NCBI GenBank assembly: GCA_008931825.1
Contig: QXVZ01033511.1
Coordinates: 1-23,237 of the forward strand
Origin: Phallusia fumigata
Lineage: Eukaryota > Chordata > Ascidiacea > Phlebobranchia > Ascidiidae
DNA: 23,237 nucleotides
Direction of reading: 5' to 3'
Shown here piece after piece: positions 18,557 through 23,237 of this stretch; position 1 is the stretch's first letter; every line of letters starts with the position of its first letter. Both the position numbers and the translations under genes were made by a program. The notes under the pieces were generated by a model that was not told where the DNA came from, ran no database searches, and saw only the letters and a program-made list of their open reading frames with translations.

Positions 18557-21500
18557 ATGGACAAAGAAAATCAGACAAAGGCGTCTTCTGAAGATGGTAT
18601 TTCGGTAAGTTTGTCGCATATATTTTGACACACCACACTTTTTACAAATCAGATTTACGACACCTTATGTTAGAGCTGGCTTAACTTTATAGTTTAGATT
18701 CAGTGTTTTGTAACCTTCACAACAGTTGTTCTCAAACTTTTTAATCATTTGTATAGCGGTAACACTGCAATTTTTTCGATGTTCTCGGCCTTTTATAATT
18801 AATCGAATTAACTTCGCAACATTACAATGCGTGGTGGTGCCACAATGTGCGCTACCAACAATGCACATAAACCGGTACATTACGAACTATATCATTAGTC
18901 GCGACTTGTAGCATCGACCAAGAGAGACTAAAGACGTTTCACTGATCTCTATAAAATCGCTTCGCAGACCCCCTAGGGGACCCCGGAACCCAAATTCAGA
19001 ACCCCTGCTTTGCAAGTTACGGGTTATATTTTACCAATACCAATACAAGCATTACCAATACGAAGTCCAATAAAACTGTAAAATGAAAATGCCAACAGGG
19101 CTTTTCGAAACCTAGAACATATTTTACACATAGGGGCTGGCCTGTATCTTCTGTATCTGGAAAGTAATATTGTGTAACAAAATATATTTTGTACATAACA
19201 AGCGGTAATAAAGAACAGAAAGTGACAAGGATTTTGTTGTGGAGTTAAAAAACATTTTTGTCGCGGACTCATGAAACCTTTGCACTTGAGTCCGAGGACT
19301 CGGAGTTGAGAGACATAAAAGTTCCGATCCTTATATTATTTCGTGTGTGGTTTCTATAACTGTGCATTGAGCTGCTTCTCGGTTCTCTCTGTATATTCTC
19401 TGCTGGGTCCATTACACGCTTGTTGACAAATCTTCGCGGCAGATGGTAATTTTAGTTTAATTATTTTTGTAGGGGCCCTACACTATACATTGCTTTGCTC
19501 GAAATATTTCTTCAGCATTACTTTAATTTTGTTTACTTAACTAAAATTACTTTAACTAAATCAGTTTACAGCTAATTTTGTTTTGAACTTTGGCCCAGTG
19601 GTTTAAACTTTATAAAGTTTTTGGTCCTTTTATTAATATTTTAGTGAAGTAATAATTAGTAATTTATATTTTCATTTATATTTTTTTGTATATTCTGGTT
19701 ACACTGCCCGAAATTCAGTTAACTCGGTCCTGTACAAGTATATATACCAGTGTATCCAAAATGATCTTTTTCAAATAGCTCCACGAACATTATGTTTGAT
19801 TAGCTAATGCCTCCTATAGGAAAAAATCAACTCATTAAGCGTCACAATTTCACATTTAGCGAAAAGTATCTGTCTCCATTTTTTTGTCTTAGCGTCCACA
19901 ATCGCCATTTTGTACCCTCAATAAAAGCACTTCCCAAACCAGCATATTTTCAACAGTGGCGCAAATTTAATGTCTTCTGAAACGAACTTATGTACAAATT
20001 AAATATTTTAACAAGCATGTGTTTTTTTGCAGGAAAACTCAATGTTTGGAGCCTTCTCTCTTCTGATGAGCGGTTTCATGTCTTTCTACACACTCGCTTA
20101 CCATTATACATCACTGGGACCTCTGATACCAATATTACAGGATATATACAATGCCACTTACTATGTAAGCAACTTTGAAAAATGAACAAAACTATCAAAT
20201 CTGCAATTATGTTTAGGTTATTTTTATCTTCGGGGATGGGAATAACGCTTTGAATGCGTTATGCTCATAATGAGTCCACTGTCGAGCTACCTGCCTCATT
20301 GCAGTTCCGTTCAATCATTTTGTATTTTGATTTTTCAATTTGTTTTGTTTGAAACAACAATACTAGTTATTTTTATGTGATGAACGTATATTAACTCTTT
20401 GTCCTTCAAGCAGATTGCTAGGCGGGCTTAGAACCTGCAACCTTGCGAAAACCGGAAGGTTTACAGAATGACTAAAAACATCAATTCAATGATCTTAATT
20501 TAGTGTAGCTTTTTCTAATTTGAATCGCTTAACTTTTGTGGAAGTAAAACACATGATATGGACCCGAAGTTTAATGCAACAGCATTATCGTAGGAGCTTT
20601 TATAATTAGTTACCACACATTCCTACAAAAGTAAACAGAAGTTTGTTTTGTTTATTCACCAGAATCGCAACGGCGTTCCAATGCCGGAGGAGACCTGGCT
20701 GGCCCTCCTCTCTATCACCTTCTCCATCATGATCGTGGGAGCGTTTATAGGAGGAAGTGGGAGCAAGATAATGCTCACTTTCTTCACCAGGAAACACTTC
20801 CTCCAGATAGCGCATGTCGTCAATATACTAGGAGCTTTGATGGTGTCACTTGTCGGCGGATTGACAGGATCCTATGAAGCCATTATCATTGGACGTTTTC
20901 TAGTCGGTTTGCCCAATGGAGTTTACTACTGTAAGTCTTGGTTTATGAACAGTATTATAACAGTGGTTCTCAACCGTTTGGTGCCCATTTTACGAGTTGG
21001 CTGAAAGCTGTGGGCCCTTTCAGCTGTTTGGAAGTAAATTAATATGTTTGTTAGCCAGACCCTTGACACCCTGGAGCCTGGTTTCTGTAGTTAGACTATA
21101 ACGGCGGGTTTTTTTCATTTCGTTGTATTACTTTCGTCTTATGCATGCAAAGCACATGGACCCCCCACAATCTCTCTGTAGAACCTTAGAGGGGGTGGGG
21201 GGGGGGTCAATGAACCCCCGGTTGGGAAATACTGGCCTACACCTAACAATATTTCGCACATTTTCGTAAACTCCGAAAAATCCCAGTAGTCACACCTTTA
21301 AAATAGAATCCTAAAGTTTAAAAGGTTTGACTTCGTGAAAATTTCCTTGAAAGGCCGCACAACTGTTAAATGCTAGGTATAGGAGCAGAATTGGCCATTT
21401 TCTCAAACTTGTCAGCTGAAAAGGAGGTCAATATTTGCCTTTAAAGTAGGCCTTAAATGCCTCCTACAGTTGACACCTAAGGTTGTGATCCAAAAGCTCC

Positions 21501-23237
21501 CTTAAAGTTATTTGAACATTTTTTCTACAAAGTTTTCTGCTAAATGTTCTCCACAAATTTTCCCTTTTTAGCTTCCAAAGCTGACTTAACTTTTGTGGCC
21601 CATCAGGTGCTCTTAAAACACTAGCTTTTAGGGTTAGTACCAACACTGTCTTTTTCGTCGAATTTACCATAATGCACCACGCTCACTCTCTTGTGAGCCG
21701 CCGTCACATAGCGCCTGTAATGACGGCGTAGCTGCAGCGCGTTCACCCGCGCCCACCAACTGCGCCCTTTACTTATTTCGGACTACGTATTCTTTTAAGT
21801 GCAATTGTGTTGCTATGATTTGTTTCAACAAGCAAAATACACTTAACTCAACTCAAACGCGACTCTTAACTCAACTCTCAACTCAACACAAATTATCATT
21901 TTCAGGCTGCTAACGTTTTAACGTTGTGTAGCTATTTCGGCTTGGTGATTGTTTGAAATTGTGTCGCTGTGTTTTTTTTTCACCAAGTGAAAAGAACTTA
22001 ACTCAACCTTGCGAGATTGCATATGTTTCACAGCACTTATTCCTCTCATGATTTCTGAAATGAGCACGCGGACGAAACGAGCTGCTTGGACCAGTAGTGC
22101 TTCAATAGCTGTGGGTTTTGGTCTCTTCTGCGGCCCTGTCATGACGCACCAAAAGGTAACGGCAGTTTAAAAATACCTAAAACCTATTTAAACTCAGTTG
22201 ATAGAGATCTAGAAGCGCGGGTTCGAATCCCGTCGAAGGTAGGATTTAAAGCCTGGTGCGCAAATGACAAACTGGATTATGGATTGGTATAATTATACTT
22301 ACGTTCTAATGCTGTCCTACAATCTTGAATGCAAATCTGTTTCCTACTTATCATAGATGTTTTATAACATCATAAAAGAACATTATCTAGTTAACACAAA
22401 AAGCGAGGCAGTGATTGGCATTCTTGGCACTGTAGGTTAGATAGAATTGAAGGCTAGTTTTGTAGTAAACATTCTCTTAGCCGATGTGGGAAAATGTCAA
22501 GCGCAAAAGCATTTTCCGTGACAAAAAATGGAATCAAGATAAACTTGGTAGTTTAAATCACTCTATACACTTTTTCAAGTCCTTTTTATTTTTGATATTA
22601 AACTTTGGTGTAGTATTGTACCTCTTTTTTGGACAAATATGTTACAGTTGTTAGAAAAATGCCTTTGAACCTAAAACAACTCACTTGTTGCCAAGACGGT
22701 TTCTTGCTTGCAAAACGGTCGATCGTAACCATTTTTAGACTGGTGTTTTACTGGTCAAGAACCTTAAGTGCCTTTGCTCCAATCCAGTGCAACCCGATGT
22801 GCTTAATNTCCTTTTTATTTTTGATATTAAACTTTGGTGTAGTATTGTACCTCTTTTTTGGACAAATATGTTACAGTTGTTAGAAAAATGCCTTTGAACC
22901 TAAAACAACTCACTTGTTGCCAAGACGGTTTCTTGCTTGCAAAACGGTCGATCGTAACCATTTTTAGACTGGTGTTTTACTGGTCAAGAACCTTAAGTGC
23001 CTTTGCTCCAATCCAGTGCAACCCGATGTGCTTAATAAAAGTAATAGTCACAAACTTCACTACAAAAGAACAAAATTTAAAATATTTCAATGAAACTGCA
23101 ATTGGACATGTAGTTCGACGGTGGACTCATTGTGAGCAAGACCCATTCAGGCTTTGTCCCGCCCACCGAGGATAAAAATGGTTGCGTATCATCAAATTAT
23201 CAAATTTTTGTTTTGTAGACATTGGGCACACCAGCAC
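18557..23237 (+). CDS. SLC2A/GLUT-like sugar transporter, gene 3 (exons 1-4 and start of 5, cut by window edge)
   Basis: Exons are 18557-18604, 20033-20164, 20663-20930, 22034-22155 and 23219-23237 (incomplete). Lengths and phases match gene 1. About 196 codons are present, covering the N terminus through helix 5. The start codon begins a 16-codon exon ending EDGIS, like gene 1. Visible landmarks are NAT before the exon 2/3 junction, GRFLVG at the end of exon 3, and E plus KR in exon 4. Exon 2 is almost identical to gene 1, including the first bases of intron 2, while the start of exon 3 is identical to gene 2. TTTTTGCAG at about 18521-18529 could be a trans-splice or intron acceptor for the 5' UTR, which is speculative. 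A single N with a 228-bp duplicated flank lies in intron 4. Confidence 0.92.
18723..19007. mobile_element. hAT-like MITE, intron 1 of gene 3
   Basis: The left end CAGTTGTTCTCAAACTTTTT is a classic hAT-type terminus. The right end read inward is CAGGGGTTCTGAATTTGGG. The flanking 8-mers CTTCACAA (18715-18722) and CTTTGCAA (19008-19015) agree at six of eight positions and differ by transitions, as expected for an aged 8-bp target duplication. There is no transposase frame. Confidence 0.7.
19353..19430 (+). repeat. Segment shared between intron 1 of gene 3 and gene 1
   Basis: Partner of 1509-1590 at roughly 78% identity. It lies about 600 nt before exon 2. The rest of this intron (19016-20032) is AT-rich with no other recognisable feature. 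Confidence 0.55.
20235..20455 (-). repeat. SINE-like element A, intron 2 of gene 3 (antisense)
   Basis: The plus strand begins with the inverted tail (ATGCTCATAATGAGTCCACT, CTGCCTCATTGCAGTTCCG) and ends with the inverted head AGAACCTGCAACCTTGCG. Position and orientation match the intron 2 copies in genes 1 and 2. Confidence 0.75.
20961..21234. mobile_element. hAT-like MITE, intron 3 of gene 3
   Basis: The left end is CAGTGGTTCTCAACCGTTTG; the right end read inward is CAGTATTTCCCAACCGGGGG. A G-run at 21191-21207 lies near the right end. The flanking 8-mers (20953-20960 and 21235-21242) do not match. No transposase frame is visible. Confidence 0.6.
21695..21888 (+). repeat. SINE-like element B, intron 3 of gene 3
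   Basis: Starts near GCCGTCACATAGCGC, contains TAATGACGGCGTAGC, GCAGCGCGTTCA and CAATTGTGTTGCTATGATTT, and ends in ACTCAACTCAA-type repeats. It has the same order as 2425-2635 but is not in the corresponding intron. Confidence 0.65.
21905..22008 (+). repeat. SINE-like element B, 3' fragment beside exon 4 of gene 3
   Basis: GTTTTAACGTTGTGTAGCTA, GATTGTTTGAAATTGTGTCG, CACCAAGTGAAAAG and ACTTAACTCAACC match the second half of 2425-2635. It ends about 25 nt before exon 4. Confidence 0.65.
22190..22245 (+). pseudogene. tRNA-derived sequence, intron 4 of gene 3
   Basis: AACTCAGTTGATAGAG (A-box-like) is followed after only about 12 nt by GCGGGTTCGAATCCCGTC, a perfect B-box T arm. The anticodon arm is missing. 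It starts about 35 nt after exon 4, nearly the same distance as in gene 1. Confidence 0.6.
22580..23036. repeat. Perfect 228-bp direct repeat around a single N (assembly join)
   Basis: 22580-22807 and 22809-23036 are identical as far as I can read, separated only by the N at 22808. This is best explained as two overlapping contig ends left unmerged at a scaffold join. The identical reading frames at 22629 and 22858 come from this duplication and are not genes. Confidence 0.9.
22990..23178 (+). repeat. SINE-like element A, body and tail, intron 4 of gene 3
   Basis: TTGCTCCAATCCAGTGCAAC, CCGATG, an A-rich middle, AACTGCAATTGGACATGTAG, GACGGTGGACTCATTGTGAG and CCCACCGAGGATAAAA follow the order of 13450-13705. 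It is sense to gene 3. The upstream part is confused by the assembly duplication. Confidence 0.65.

Noticed and set aside
22629..23175. Two near-identical open frames of 84 and 105 codons
   Set aside because: They are the same sequence twice because of the duplicated contig ends, and the second runs into a SINE.

Overview
The window is animal genomic DNA. It is AT-rich, with intron-split genes using GT-AG splice sites, AATAAA poly(A) signals, tRNA-derived SINE-like repeats, short inverted-repeat transposons and one assembly N. My best guess is a sea squirt (Ciona-like tunicate), based on general character only; no species marker is decisive.

The only confidently coding content is three copies of one gene, a 12-transmembrane sugar-transporter-like member of the major facilitator superfamily (SLC2A/GLUT family). 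Gene 1 (+, 705-7380) is complete: ten exons and a 482-residue protein. Gene 2 (-, 13900 down to 8819) has intact counterparts of exons 2-10, but I could not find exon 1. Gene 3 (+, from 18557) has exons 1-4 and the first 19 bases of exon 5 before the window ends. Every shared exon has the same length and phase in all copies (132, 268, 122, 171, 98, 172, 164, 145 and 129 nt for exons 2-10). Genes 1 and 2 are tail to tail, and genes 2 and 3 are head to head.

The non-coding DNA is also duplicated. Upstream of each gene lies an array of a 70-bp repeat followed by a conserved block of about 100 bp. Matching introns share elements in the same orientation relative to the gene: an antisense SINE in intron 2, a tRNA-like sequence plus a SINE head in intron 4, an antisense 70-bp array in intron 5, a 20-bp minisatellite in intron 7 and an antisense SINE head in intron 8. 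The insertions therefore predate the duplications. Exon divergence between copies is uneven, which suggests gene conversion.

The proteins keep GLUT structural signatures: a sequon after helix 1, GRF, E..(6)..KR, PETPYYL, GEL..(4)..RP and PDTRGKTTDEI. By hand alignment, the residues that bind glucose in GLUT1/GLUT3 are replaced, so the substrate is probably not ordinary glucose.

Between genes 2 and 3 (14.7-17.6 kb) are a probable exon relic on the minus strand and a run of frame-shifted plus-strand ORFs of unknown origin (16749-17483). Near the right edge a 228-bp segment is perfectly repeated around the single N, which looks like an unmerged contig overlap.
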